Of a stretch of DNA of 64,000 nt, positions 26,616 to 35,832 are shown piece after piece. The translations under genes were made by a program, and so were the position numbers. The stretch's first letter is position 1. Each line of letters starts with the position of its first letter. The notes beneath the pieces were generated by a model. It was not told the origin of the DNA and searched no databases. It saw only the letters and a program-made list of their open reading frames with translations. Source of the stretch: Haploplasma axanthum (GTDB lineage: Bacteria > Bacillota_I > Bacilli_A > Acholeplasmatales > Acholeplasmataceae); NCBI RefSeq assembly GCF_900660745.1, contig NZ_LR215048.1, forward strand, positions 1,674,001-1,738,000, given 5' to 3'.

Positions 26616-27600
26616 CTGTTACCTCCTTCTTACCTCTTAACAATAATAAGAATACTGGTGCACCTAAAACTGCCATAATAATACTCACGGGAAGCTCTGC
26701 TGGAAGAATAATAACTCTTCCTATTGTATCGCAGATAGAAACAATAATTGCTCCTAAGAGAATTGTTGCTGGAAATAAATACTTATGATCATTACCAACA
26801 AGAATTCTAGCTATATGTGGAACAACAATCCCAATAAATCCAATTAGTCCTACAACACTTACTGTACTAGAAGCAAGTAATGAAGCTAAAACGATTAGAA
26901 ACAATCTGAATCTGTTTGTATTTAATCCTAATCCTTGAGCAGTTTCATCTCCAAGTGCAAGAATATTCATTTTTGTTGGTATAAAAATAACTAGAAATAT
27001 TCCAATAATAGCGTAAGGTAACACAGTAAAAAAACTTTGCCATGTTACTCCAGTTAATCCACCAACTAAAAAACTTGTTGCTCCAGCGAGATTTTCAGGA
27101 AAGAAAACTTTAATTAAATCTGCAAAAGCATTTAAAAGTGCAGTAACACCCATACCAGCTAAAATAATTTTTATCGGTGATGAACCATTTTTATATGCAA
27201 GTAAATATATTAAAAGTGTTGTAACAAAACCACCAACAAATGTAGAAATTGTTAGAAAACTTGAGTACATTGGTAATGCAACCAAAAATAAGTATCCTGC
27301 AAAGTTTGCACCTGATGTGACTCCAATTGTTGATGCTGAAGCCATCGAATTTCTCATTACTCCTTGCAAAATTATTCCCGCAAGTGCAAGTGTAATTCCA
27401 ACTAGCATTGACAATAAAACTCTCGGTAATCTAACATTATAAATAATTGCACGATTATTATCTTTCGTATTATGTGTTATATAATAAATTATTTCTTTAA
27501 AGCTGTATTTAACTGCGCCCACTTTAATACTTACTAAAAAGACAATTATTAAAACAAAAAATAATATGCAAAGGATAATACCTTTTTTCTTATTTGACAT
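26605..27600 (-). CDS. FecCD-type ABC importer permease
   Basis: A 331-residue BtuC/FecCD permease with about ten membrane segments. Family landmarks are RLPRVLLSMLVGITLALAG near residue 50, GVTSGANFAG near 98, and GFIGIVVPHIARILVGNDHKYLFPATILLGA near 250, the region that docks to the ATPase. It is the only permease gene in the operon, so the transporter is presumably a homodimer of this protein. It overlaps the flavodoxin gene upstream and the ATPase downstream. Confidence 0.9.
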   Translation of the reverse strand: MSNKKKGIILCILFFVLIIVFLVSIKVGAVKYSFKEIIYYITHNTKDNNRAIIYNVRLPRVLLSMLVGITLALAGIILQGVMRNSMASASTIGVTSGANFAGYLFLVALPMYSSFLTISTFVGGFVTTLLIYLLAYKNGSSPIKIILAGMGVTALLNAFADLIKVFFPENLAGATSFLVGGLTGVTWQSFFTVLPYAIIGIFLVIFIPTKMNILALGDETAQGLGLNTNRFRLFLIVLASLLASSTVSVVGLIGFIGIVVPHIARILVGNDHKYLFPATILLGAIIVSICDTIGRVIILPAELPVSIIMAVLGAPVFLLLLRGKKEVTDVA

Positions 27601-28105
27601 GATTACTAATTATCTTTCTAAATGCTTCTTGGGCAGCAATAAAATCTTCATTATTAGGATGTTTCCTAGATTCAATATGTCTTTTTAATCCTTCTTCATC
27701 TAAATAATGTGGATCATCTTTCGGAAGATTTAGCCGTTTATTTGTTCTTTCTTCCGGAATCTTTCCTTGACATAAAAAATCACCAATAAACTCATTTTCT
27801 TCTTCAATTATATTTCTAACTCTTTCTCGACATAACTCCCCATATTTACTATCTGGATACATTCCTGCTGTCCCAAATGCTGCAACCTTTTTACCTTTGA
27901 TTTTTTTAACCAAATCTATACTAAGCGGATCCATAAACGTTCTTCGACACCAATATCCAATAATTATAATATCGAAATCATCTAAGTTATAATTATCTTT
28001 TTTATTTCTAAATAAGGCTTTTTCACCAGGTAAAGAATCAAAAATAGCTTTTGCTACTTTTTCTGTATTTCCAGTTAAACTTGAATATATTAAAGCTATT
28101 TTCAT
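27590..28105 (-). CDS. Flavodoxin-fold protein of the iron-uptake operon
   Basis: A 171-residue flavodoxin-like protein with the FMN phosphate loop SSLTGNTEKVA (residues 8-18), DFDIIIIGYWCRRTFMDP near 43-60 and AAFGTAGMYPD near 74-84. The C-terminal third is an extra charged helical region found in the flavodoxin-family proteins of gut firmicutes. In this operon a reductase role, releasing iron from the imported chelate or reducing a haem-derived product, is plausible. It overlaps both neighbours, which argues for function with the transporters. Confidence 0.75.
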   Translation of the reverse strand: MKIALIYSSLTGNTEKVAKAIFDSLPGEKALFRNKKDNYNLDDFDIIIIGYWCRRTFMDPLSIDLVKKIKGKKVAAFGTAGMYPDSKYGELCRERVRNIIEEENEFIGDFLCQGKIPEERTNKRLNLPKDDPHYLDEEGLKRHIESRKHPNNEDFIAAQEAFRKIISNHVK

Positions 28106-29709
28106 ATTTCTTCTCCTTTGATTTCAATAATCTTATTACAAATACTTAAACTTTTTCTTCTATGTGAAACCATAATTATTGTTCGATCATTCTCTTTAAT
28201 TGATTCTAAAATAATTCCCTCGTTTAAGGCATCAAGGTTTGCTGTTGGTTCATCTAAGAGAACAAGATTCGATTTACTTACAAAAGCTCTTGCAAGCCCA
28301 ATTCTCTGCGCCTCACCACTTGAAATATTAATGTTATTAGTAATTATAGTTTCATATCCTTTATTAAACTTCATAATCGTATCATGGATTGAAGCTTTCT
28401 TACATGCATTAATTATCTCTTCATCGGTAGCATTTAAATTAGCAATTTTAATATTTTCTTTAATAGTTGTTTTAAATAAATATGTTTCTTGTGTTACTAA
28501 ACTTTGATTTATTCTTAACGAAGATGTATTTATATTCTTTAAGTTTAAATCATCAATTAAGATTTCTCCAAAACTTGGATCATAGAATCTCATTAACAAT
28601 CTTAATAAAGTTGATTTGCCACTTCCCGACTCTCCACATATTCCAATGAAATCTTTATCCTTAATACTTAAATTTAAGTTTTTTAAAATGTTTTTTTCTT
28701 GATATTTAAATTCAAGTTTTTTAATCTCTATTTTTTTAAACTGAACATCATTTTCGTTAACAACATCTTCTATAGCCGGCTTCTCATCAACTAGTTCTAA
28801 AATTCTTTTTCCACTTGCAAATGAATGAACTAAGATTCCGGCAACATTTGCAACATTAATAACTGCTTTAAATGATGTTAATGATAATGCAATTATCGGT
28901 ATTACTATCTTATACTCGATATTAGTTTTAATGCTTATCATAATGATTAAAAAAATTGTTAAAAGTTCAACCACTACTATTAAACCATGCATTATTCCAA
29001 TATGATGTTTTTCTTTTTTTCTTAAACTTTCAAGCTTTTCACTTTGGTAATTCATTTTTATTGTTTTTTCATTTTGAATTTTAAATTGTTTTATATCTTT
29101 TAAACCATCAAAATTCTCGATCGTTATATTCTTTAAAACTGCTTCCTCTTCCTTAATTCTACTTCCTAATTTTTCGCTTAACTTGTAGTTTGCTACAGGA
29201 AAAATAATACCAATAATAAAATATGATAATAGTAATATACCTGCTATATATAAACTACATAAACTTATAAATATAACAACTAAAGTAGAATATATAAAAG
29301 CAATCATTATTGGTGAAATTGTATGTGCATAAAAGGCTTCAAGTATTTCAACGTCTGAGGTAATATTTGCAATTAAATCACCCTTATCTTTATTATCTAG
29401 TTTTGCGGGAGCAAGTCTTCTTAAAGTTTTAATGATAATGTCCCTAATATGTGCTAAAACTTTAAAAGCAATATAATGATTAAACCATTGTTCTAAATAC
29501 TTAAAAATACCTTTTAAAACTCCCAAAGCAATAATTATTAGAATAAGTGTGTTATCAATTTTTTTATTTACAAACATAGTAGCACCAAAATATGCAATTA
29601 AACTAACACAAACAAACCCTAATACTCCTGTTATAACAGCAACCATCAATTCAATAATCAGTGGTTTAACAAGTCTTAATAATCTTACGACAGTTTTAAA
29701 TGTTTTCAT
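28102..29709 (-). CDS. ABC exporter half-transporter (second of a pair)
   Basis: About 535 residues: an N-terminal six-helix exporter domain and a C-terminal nucleotide-binding domain with Walker A GESGSGKST, signature ISSGEAQR and Walker B LVLLDEPTANLD. I prefer the second ATG (29709) because GGAGG is eight bases from it but only two from the first. It overlaps the preceding half-transporter by about 14 nt and the pair resembles CydCD-like thiol or haem exporters, or siderophore-type IrtAB importers with exporter fold. The context favours the last. Confidence 0.82.
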   Translation of the reverse strand: MKTFKTVVRLLRLVKPLIIELMVAVITGVLGFVCVSLIAYFGATMFVNKKIDNTLILIIIALGVLKGIFKYLEQWFNHYIAFKVLAHIRDIIIKTLRRLAPAKLDNKDKGDLIANITSDVEILEAFYAHTISPIMIAFIYSTLVVIFISLCSLYIAGILLLSYFIIGIIFPVANYKLSEKLGSRIKEEEAVLKNITIENFDGLKDIKQFKIQNEKTIKMNYQSEKLESLRKKEKHHIGIMHGLIVVVELLTIFLIIMISIKTNIEYKIVIPIIALSLTSFKAVINVANVAGILVHSFASGKRILELVDEKPAIEDVVNENDVQFKKIEIKKLEFKYQEKNILKNLNLSIKDKDFIGICGESGSGKSTLLRLLMRFYDPSFGEILIDDLNLKNINTSSLRINQSLVTQETYLFKTTIKENIKIANLNATDEEIINACKKASIHDTIMKFNKGYETIITNNINISSGEAQRIGLARAFVSKSNLVLLDEPTANLDALNEGIILESIKENDRTIIMVSHRRKSLSICNKIIEIKGEEI

Positions 29710-31408
29710 TTTCATTTCCTCCGTAAGTTACATAATGATTTTGAACAAGATATAGTTGATAATACTCTTGTCTAGAATTATAAAGTTCTAAATGGGTACC
29801 TGATTCTTTAATATTTCCATCACTCAAATAGTAAATATGTTTTGCATTTTCAATGCTTGTTAATCTATGTGTAATACAAATAACTATTTTCGTTTTTGCT
29901 AGTTCATTAATAACATTCATTATTATTTTTTCATTATCATAATCAACACCAGATAATATCTCATCTAATAAATATAAATCCGCATCATATAATAATGCTC
30001 TTGCAAGAATTAGGCGCTGTCTTTGTCCAACTGAAATATTTGATCCATTACTATCGATTTTCAAATCTAAAGGAAAATCTAATTTAACTTTTTCTAATGT
30101 TTTAATAAGTTCTTCATCAGTAGCATTTGCTTTTGCATATAATAGATTCTCTTTAATTGTTGCTTTAAAAAGAAAATCACTGCTTGAAACACTAATAATT
30201 CTTTCATTCAATTCTATGACATTTAAAGTTTTTATATCAATTCCATTAATTAATATTTCTCCCTTATACTCAAGTCTTTGTAAAAGAGTTTTTAACGCTG
30301 ATGATTTTCCACTACCAGATATCCCTAAAATTCCATATAACCCGTTGTCAGTAAACTTCATATTAATATTTTTTAAAACATCAATCTCTTTTTCATATCC
30401 AGCAAAAACGTCTATAAATTCAACTTTGCTTATTTTTTCATTCAAATAAATATTTTTTATTTTTTCATCCTTTAAATCAATAATCTTATAAATCCTTTTA
30501 GATAGCATTTTAGCACTACGATATGAATGTGCATAAGTTCCAAGTCCTCTTGCAGGAATAAACAGAACAAATGATATCAAAATCATAAAAATAGTTTCTA
30601 AACTATTTATCTCATTATTTAAATTGAAGATTATTGCAAAAATAATTGAAAGACCCATTCCAACATATGTAACTATTTCCATAATTGTTATCGAATGTAA
30701 TCTTATAGCCAGTGATTTCATTGTCTTTACTCTAAAATCTTCTGCTAATAAATTCATTTCATTATTTTTATATTCATCACTTTGATAGATTTTTAAAGTT
30801 TGAAGTCCATTTAAATTGTCCATAAAGTTTTCACTCAAATTAACATATGATTTCCATTTGTCTGCAACTATTTTTTGAGCTGCTTTTCTAACAACATTCA
30901 TTCCAATTGGGATTAAGATTGCTCCTAATAAAACTACTAATCCTAACTTATAATTAATTATTCCAACAGTTAATACAAAAATGAAAATGTTACTAATATT
31001 GGCGTTGTTTAAAGAAATACTCTTTGAAACGAAATTAGCTAGTTTCATTACACCATCGTTATATAAAATTAAAAAGTTTGTTGAGGATAAAACTTCATAA
31101 TCTTTCTCACTAATTTTTGTTAGTTTTTGATAAATGCTTGTTCTTAAATTTATTACAAATAATTTTGATATATAATTAGTTAATCTTTGAATAATATATA
31201 TATTGATTGCTTTAATTACTATTAAGCATATTATAAAAAGATAAAGATATGTTTTAATATTTGTTTTTTCAACAAGTGTTTTATTTAATATATACGCAAA
31301 AAAACCAATTATTATAATTAGTAATATCATATCTAATATTTGCAGAATTGTATTTATATAAACAAAGACTTTCTTGTTTTTCAGTTCATTTAGTAGTCTT
31401 TTTTTCAT
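29696..31408 (-). CDS. ABC exporter half-transporter (first of a pair)
   Basis: A 570-residue half-transporter with six membrane helices (residues about 15-300) and a nucleotide-binding domain. Walker A is GISGSGKSS, Walker B LYLLDEILSG, and the signature is ISVGQRQR, where V replaces the usual S/G. In LYLLDEILSG the Walker B is followed by I-L rather than P-T/S, so one of the two ATP sites of the heterodimer is probably degenerate. It heads the iron-type operon; about 250 nt of AT-rich DNA without a clear Fur box precede it. Confidence 0.82.
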   Translation of the reverse strand: MKKRLLNELKNKKVFVYINTILQILDMILLIIIIGFFAYILNKTLVEKTNIKTYLYLFIICLIVIKAINIYIIQRLTNYISKLFVINLRTSIYQKLTKISEKDYEVLSSTNFLILYNDGVMKLANFVSKSISLNNANISNIFIFVLTVGIINYKLGLVVLLGAILIPIGMNVVRKAAQKIVADKWKSYVNLSENFMDNLNGLQTLKIYQSDEYKNNEMNLLAEDFRVKTMKSLAIRLHSITIMEIVTYVGMGLSIIFAIIFNLNNEINSLETIFMILISFVLFIPARGLGTYAHSYRSAKMLSKRIYKIIDLKDEKIKNIYLNEKISKVEFIDVFAGYEKEIDVLKNINMKFTDNGLYGILGISGSGKSSALKTLLQRLEYKGEILINGIDIKTLNVIELNERIISVSSSDFLFKATIKENLLYAKANATDEELIKTLEKVKLDFPLDLKIDSNGSNISVGQRQRLILARALLYDADLYLLDEILSGVDYDNEKIIMNVINELAKTKIVICITHRLTSIENAKHIYYLSDGNIKESGTHLELYNSRQEYYQLYLVQNHYVTYGGNENENI

Positions 31409-31628
31409 TTATTTATCCTATTTTAGACAAAGCAAAAATATTAGCTTCAGCTAAAAGTCCTTTGATTAAGTTTTTGTATAGTTAAAATGACTAAGTCATT
31501 ATATAAAGTTTATTTATTATCCACAATAATTATAAATAGTGTGAAACGTTCTTAAACGCTCATATTATACTTTATATAAATTAAATATACAATACCATTT
31601 AGAATAATTATAATTAGATTTATAAATA

Positions 31629-31660
31629 GAAAAAAAGAACTTGATTATTTTCAAGTTCTT
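31629..31660 (-). terminator. Terminator of the dagK-like gene
   Basis: Minus-strand AAGAACTTGA...TCAAGTTCTT followed by TTTTTTC. Confidence 0.85.
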
Positions 31661-31663
31661 CCG

Positions 31664-32503
31664 CTATTTTATAGCCGTTATCTCTTTAATATCAGTAAAA
31701 TCATCACCATCAATTTGCATAATAACACCTTGATCAAAAACAACTTTTACTTCTTTACCTTTATAGATATTTACATATTTTTTTAACTTAGTATGCCATC
31801 CTAAATAAATTGTTGGGAAAATTGTTAATAAAATAAACTTAGGAACCTTCTTTATAATAACAACTTCAAGAGTATCATTTAATCTAGAGGCTTTTGGAGC
31901 AATCTTCATTCCTCCTCCAAAGTATTTAGAATTCATCACTGAAACAAACCATGTTTTATCAACTTGAATTTCTAATCCATCAATAAAAACTTTACTCACA
32001 CGTGGAACAAACTCTCTAAATGCTTCTAATGCATGTCTAAAATAATTAAATTTGTTCTTTTTATATTTAGAATTATTAACTTTATGACAGACAAGTCCAT
32101 CAAGTCCAAGCCCAACACCATTTAAGAATAACATTTCTCGATTATTAAATGAAACTTTAGGAAGTTTCTTTAAATAATCTTTAACATCAATCAATCCTTT
32201 TTTTCTTCCAGGCAAGCTTCTAATAAAGTCATTTCCTGTTCCAGCTTTATATAAGAATATTCCAGGCTTTATATCAATTCCCCTTATTCCATTAACTAGT
32301 CGATTTAGAGTACCATCTCCACCAATAATGATAAATCTGTCAATATTTTGATTTGTTGTTACAAATAATTCAATATCCGTAATTTCAAGTAAATTTATGG
32401 TATCAACAATTCTACCTTTTTTATTTAGTTTCTTTTTAAGTTTGTTAACAAGCTTAATATTTTTACCGTTTCTTGATAACGGATTATATAAAATTATATC
32501 CAT
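31664..32503 (-). CDS. Diacylglycerol/lipid kinase family protein (DagK/YegS)
   Basis: A 279-residue kinase of the DAGK_cat family. It has FIIIGGDGTLNRLVNGI near residues 57-73 (nucleotide-binding GGDGT), AGTGNDFIRSLPG near 88-100, and LFLNGVGLGLDGLV near 125. The C-terminal VVFDQGVIMQIDGDDF matches the family's GE(x)DGE region. Firmicute relatives are DgkB (undecaprenol/DAG salvage) and YegS; substrate not fixed. It follows tyrS by eight bases, so it is probably co-transcribed from the tyrS T-box. Confidence 0.85.
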   Translation of the reverse strand: MDIILYNPLSRNGKNIKLVNKLKKKLNKKGRIVDTINLLEITDIELFVTTNQNIDRFIIIGGDGTLNRLVNGIRGIDIKPGIFLYKAGTGNDFIRSLPGRKKGLIDVKDYLKKLPKVSFNNREMLFLNGVGLGLDGLVCHKVNNSKYKKNKFNYFRHALEAFREFVPRVSKVFIDGLEIQVDKTWFVSVMNSKYFGGGMKIAPKASRLNDTLEVVIIKKVPKFILLTIFPTIYLGWHTKLKKYVNIYKGKEVKVVFDQGVIMQIDGDDFTDIKEITAIK

Positions 32504-32511
32504 ATGATTTC

Positions 32512-33753
32512 TTACTTAATAACGATAAGACCGTTTTTCTTCTTACCTCTTTTTAAGATTGCATACTTATTAAATAAACTATTATCTTTATTTATTTTAA
32601 ATTCTGGATCAGTAATTTTCTCACCATTAACACTTACTGCACCATTTGATAAAAACTCTCTAACTTCACGATTTGATGAGGCAAGCCCAACTTTTTTAAG
32701 TGCTTCAACAATATCAATTTCATTTTCAATAACACTTGAGTCTAATGTTTTTTCTAATGTTTTAAAAGCATGTTCAGGAAGTTTTAAGAATTCACCAGTA
32801 AATAATGAATCAGTTACTAATTGAGATTCATGAAGTGCATCTTTTCCGTGCATAAATAAAACTACTTCTTCGGCAAGTCTTTTTTGAGCAACTCTTTTTT
32901 CTGGCTCTTCTTTTGCTTGTCTTTCAAGTTCTAAAATTTCTTCTTTTGATAATAAAGTTAAAGTTCTTAAATATCTTGAAATATCATCATCAGATGTATT
33001 TAAGAAATATTGATATATTTCGTATGGGGTAGTAAGTTCACTATCAATCCATAATGCACCACTTTCACTCTTACCAAATTTTGTACCATCTGCTTTTAAA
33101 AGTAATGGTGATGATAAACCAACAGCATCAGTATCACCATGAGTTTTTCTAATTAATTCTAAACCTGTTGTGATATTTCCCCATTGGTCTGAACCACCAA
33201 ATTGAATTTTAACATTTTCTTTTTCAAACAAATGTAAAAAGTCAATTGCTTGGATTAACATATATGAAAATTCAGTATATGAAATTCCTGTTGCTAATCT
33301 TGATTGAACAGTTTCTTTCGATAGCATATAGTTTAGATTAAAGTTTTTACCATAATCACGTAAAAAAGTAATCATATCAATTTCTTTAATCCAATCATTA
33401 TTATTTACATAAATTGTTTTCTTTGGATCTAAAAAACTACTAATTTGTTTTTTTATTAATTCAGCATTTTTAAGTGATTGTTCAAGTGTTAATAATTGTC
33501 GTTCTGAGGTTGATCTTGGATCACCTATTAAGCCCGTTGCTCCACCAATTAGAACTACTGGTGTATGTCCATGATCAGCAAGTAATTTCATTCTTACTAC
33601 TTGAACTAAATGCCCGACAGTTAATGATTCTCCTGTTGGATCAAATCCACAATAAAATCTAACTTTCTCATTATCCAATAGCTTTTTTGCCTGTTCTTCA
33701 TTGCTAACATCTTTTATTAAATCACGCCATTTAAGTTCTTCATATAAACTCAT
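32512..33753 (-). CDS. tyrS: Tyrosyl-tRNA synthetase
   Basis: A 413-residue class I synthetase. GFDPTGESLTVGHLV holds the HIGH equivalent (VGHL), GGSDQWGNITTGLELIRK the tyrosine pocket, and KFGKSESGALW the KMSKS loop. A C-terminal S4 RNA-binding domain follows (VGLASSNREVREFLSNGAVSVNGE). AAAGGAGAAATATT precedes the ATG, and a Tyr T-box leader controls it. Confidence 0.97.
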   Translation of the reverse strand: MSLYEELKWRDLIKDVSNEEQAKKLLDNEKVRFYCGFDPTGESLTVGHLVQVVRMKLLADHGHTPVVLIGGATGLIGDPRSTSERQLLTLEQSLKNAELIKKQISSFLDPKKTIYVNNNDWIKEIDMITFLRDYGKNFNLNYMLSKETVQSRLATGISYTEFSYMLIQAIDFLHLFEKENVKIQFGGSDQWGNITTGLELIRKTHGDTDAVGLSSPLLLKADGTKFGKSESGALWIDSELTTPYEIYQYFLNTSDDDISRYLRTLTLLSKEEILELERQAKEEPEKRVAQKRLAEEVVLFMHGKDALHESQLVTDSLFTGEFLKLPEHAFKTLEKTLDSSVIENEIDIVEALKKVGLASSNREVREFLSNGAVSVNGEKITDPEFKINKDNSLFNKYAILKRGKKKNGLIVIK

Positions 33754-33784
33754 AATATTTCTCCTTTTTTATATATAAAAATAA

Positions 33785-33965
33785 AAACGCCCTTAAAAAA
33801 TCTAAGGACGTATTAAAATACGCGGTACCACCTTAGTTCCAGATTACTCTAGCACTCAAATGTTATTGATCTCCATATTTGTATTTCAAAAATAGTTTTC
33901 TTCTTAAGTTACACCCTCTTAAGATCTCTTTGTTAGGTTTTCTATTTTCTACTTATAATACTTCA
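33785..33965 (-). ncRNA. T-box riboswitch (Tyr) in front of tyrS
   Basis: On the minus strand the T-box AAGGTGGTACCGCG occupies 33821-33834 and the terminator CGTCCTTAGA...TAAGGGCG with a T-rich tail lies at 33788-33810. A TAC triplet (complement of 33881-33883) lies in GAAATACAAATATGG, where the specifier loop is expected; this is the Tyr codon and matches the downstream gene. The leader begins almost at the ccpA stop codon, so ccpA transcripts may run through this switch. Confidence 0.9.
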
Positions 33966-33970
33966 ATGAT

Positions 33971-34975
33971 CTATCTATTTTTTGTTGTTTCACGCTCGAT
34001 AATTCGATGTGGTAAAACTAATTTAATTTCATCAACTTTTTCTTTTTGCATCATCTTAGTAAGTAAACGCATTGAAGTAGCTCCAATATCATAAACTGGA
34101 ACATCAATTGATGTCATTCTTGGTCTTGATAATTCTGCATATTTAGTATTTTGGAATCCAGCAACATATAAATCAACTGGTACTTTTTTACCATGTTCAA
34201 TCGCACTATTCATGAATGATACAGCAATAGAGTCTCTTACCCCAATTGCTCCATCAACAACTTTATCGTGGAAGAATGTTTCAAAGTGTGGACGATTAAT
34301 TTTTGTATCTCCACTAGTTCTAAAGATATGTGGTTCAAGTCCAGCTTCTTCCATTGCTTTTGAATATCCTTTTTCTTTTAATTCGTTAACAGAATATCTT
34401 CTTGCTGTTGTTAACATATATATATTTTTATGTGTATCATCAATCATTAATTTTGTAATTTCATATCCAGCTTTTTCATAATCAATACTTACAGCTGGTA
34501 CAGTGGGATCATGTGAAAAAACATTTGAAAAAACAAATGGTATGTTGTTGTAGTTAAAGATATCTTTTACTTTCTTAACATCTTCTTCCATTAATTCATC
34601 ATTTAGATACAATACACCATCAACTTGTTCAGCAACAATATCTTGTAATGCATCTGTTAAATCTTTATCTGCTCCAATTGTAAAAAGTTTAATTGAGTAT
34701 TTATATTTAGCGGCAATATCACTAATACCTGCAAGCATTTCAGCAATTGACGCTCTTGTCATATCAGACACAATAGCTCCAACTGTTGTTGTTCTACGAC
34801 TAGCAAGTCCTCTAGCGATTACGTTAGGACGATATCCTAATTCTTCGATGACCTTTAATACTCGATCTCTGGTTTCTTTTTTTACTTTTTCTGGATTGTT
34901 CAATACACGTGAAACAGTAGCTAAACTAACGCCAGCTGCTCCGGCAACATCATAAATTGTTGCATTACTACTCAT
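33971..34975 (-). CDS. ccpA: LacI-family regulator, probable catabolite control protein CcpA
   Basis: A 334-residue LacI/GalR protein. The N-terminal HTH is TIYDVAGAAGVSLATVSRVLNNPEKVKKETRDRV, followed by the hinge YRPNVIARGLASRRTTTVG and an effector domain typical of CcpA (length, early TVGAIVSDM and late DIGATSMRLLTKMM match). CcpA with phospho-HPr represses sugar-use genes at cre sites. The gene is followed directly by the tyrS leader, has its own good promoter, and has a full-consensus cre upstream, which suggests autoregulation. A pathway-specific LacI is the alternative. Confidence 0.8.
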   Translation of the reverse strand: MSSNATIYDVAGAAGVSLATVSRVLNNPEKVKKETRDRVLKVIEELGYRPNVIARGLASRRTTTVGAIVSDMTRASIAEMLAGISDIAAKYKYSIKLFTIGADKDLTDALQDIVAEQVDGVLYLNDELMEEDVKKVKDIFNYNNIPFVFSNVFSHDPTVPAVSIDYEKAGYEITKLMIDDTHKNIYMLTTARRYSVNELKEKGYSKAMEEAGLEPHIFRTSGDTKINRPHFETFFHDKVVDGAIGVRDSIAVSFMNSAIEHGKKVPVDLYVAGFQNTKYAELSRPRMTSIDVPVYDIGATSMRLLTKMMQKEKVDEIKLVLPHRIIERETTKNR

Positions 34976-35002
34976 ATAACCACCTCACTGTCTGTTTATG
35001 CT

Positions 35003-35031
35003 ATTTTACCATAAAAAGAAAACTGCTTCAA
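35003..35031 (-). promoter_or_regulatory. ccpA promoter
   Basis: Minus-strand TTGAAG (35026-35031), 17-nt spacer, TAAAAT (35003-35008). Confidence 0.7.
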
Positions 35032-35065
35032 GAGTTTTCATTTTATCTTTCATTATTTGTTTTCA

Positions 35066-35080
35066 AGGATGCGTTTTCAT
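35066..35080 (-). promoter_or_regulatory. cre site upstream of ccpA
   Basis: Minus-strand ATGAAAACGCATCCT fits the full catabolite-responsive consensus WTGNAANCGNWNNCW. It lies about 35 nt upstream of the ccpA -35. Confidence 0.6.
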
Positions 35081-35372
35081 TAGTTTTTTACTTTTATAAA
35101 GCCTAATTCTATAATTTAATTTCCCTTTCATATAGAAAAGTTTTCATATATGTTACATCATTTTTAAATGATTTTTGAAAATCCCAACAATTACATCATA
35201 GATTCCTTTGATATCTTCTATTGTAAATTCATTACTAATAATTATTTATTTATCAAATTATGATATTAATGATGCTTTTTATTCCTGTTTTCTTAATTAT
35301 ATACTTAAATCATAATTTCAATTGTGATAGTAGTACTTCTATACGATCATGAAACATTATATCTTATTAATT

Positions 35373-35402
35373 AAAAAATCCCCTAGATATCTAAGGGATT
35401 TA
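35373..35402 (-). terminator. Terminator of rplS operon
   Basis: Minus-strand AAATCCCTTAGATATCTAGGGGATTT with a TTTTTAATT tail. Confidence 0.85.
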
Positions 35403-35408
35403 TAGTTA

Positions 35409-35765
35409 TTATCGCTTTTCTTTAATACGTGAAGCTTTAGCTGAAAGAGTTCTAATATAGTTTAATTTAGCTCTTCTTACTTTACCACGTCTTGTTACAA
35501 CAATACTTTCAATAATTGGTGCATGTACTGGGAAAGTTCTTTCTACCCCAACACCATATGATACTTTACGCACTGTAAATGTTTCAGAAATTCCTCCACC
35601 TTGACGTTTAATTACTAAACCTTCAAACATTTGGATTCTTTCTCTATTTCCTTCTTTAATTTTAACATTTACTTGGACATTGTCCCCAGCTTGAAATGCA
35701 GGAACTTCTTTTAAATAAGATTCTGTTACTTTATTAAGTAAGTCATTTCCTTTTAACTTTGACAT
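35409..35765 (-). CDS. rplS: 50S ribosomal protein L19
   Basis: A 118-residue L19, a protein at the 30S-50S interface. It contains [46 protein letters not shown] and ends [11 protein letters not shown], both standard. GAAAGAGG precedes the ATG. It is the last gene of the rpsP-khpA-rimM-trmD-rplS operon, separated from trmD by a structured 67-nt leader, and followed by a strong terminator. Confidence 0.97.
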   Translation of the reverse strand: MSKLKGNDLLNKVTESYLKEVPAFQAGDNVQVNVKIKEGNRERIQMFEGLVIKRQGGGISETFTVRKVSYGVGVERTFPVHAPIIESIVVTRRGKVRRAKLNYIRTLSAKASRIKEKR

Positions 35766-35779
35766 TTTTTTTCCTCTTT

Positions 35780-35825
35780 CTATCCCATGTTCTTAGTAAG
35801 TTGTAACCAGCGGATCATGGCCTTT
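35780..35825 (-). ncRNA. Probable L19 leader structure upstream of rplS
   Basis: Between trmD and rplS the minus strand reads GGCCATGATCCGCTGGTTAC...CATGGG. CCATG (complement of 35816-35820) pairs with CATGG (complement of 35785-35789) around a loop containing CGCTGGTTACAACTTACT. This fits the ribosomal-protein leader known before rplS in low-GC Gram-positives (the L19 leader). The assignment is from recalled sequence and the visible stem. Confidence 0.6.
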
Positions 35826-35832
35826 TTATTTA

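Larger units (their letters stand above)
34976..35372. other. Intergenic region between ccpA and rplS
   Basis: Almost 400 nt without an intact gene. The ccpA promoter and cre site are at the left end. On the minus strand between about 35160 and 35250 an open stretch reads ...SNEFTIEDIKGIYDVIVGIFKNHLKMM then a stop, with an upstream in-frame TAA and no start codon, so it looks like the tail of a decayed gene. The remainder is AT-rich and featureless. Confidence 0.5.

Noticed and set aside
31590-31620. Fur box upstream of the iron-type operon (AATAATTATAATTAGATTT)
   Set aside because: The half-sites do not match the 7-1-7 pattern, and AT-rich intergenic DNA gives such stretches readily.
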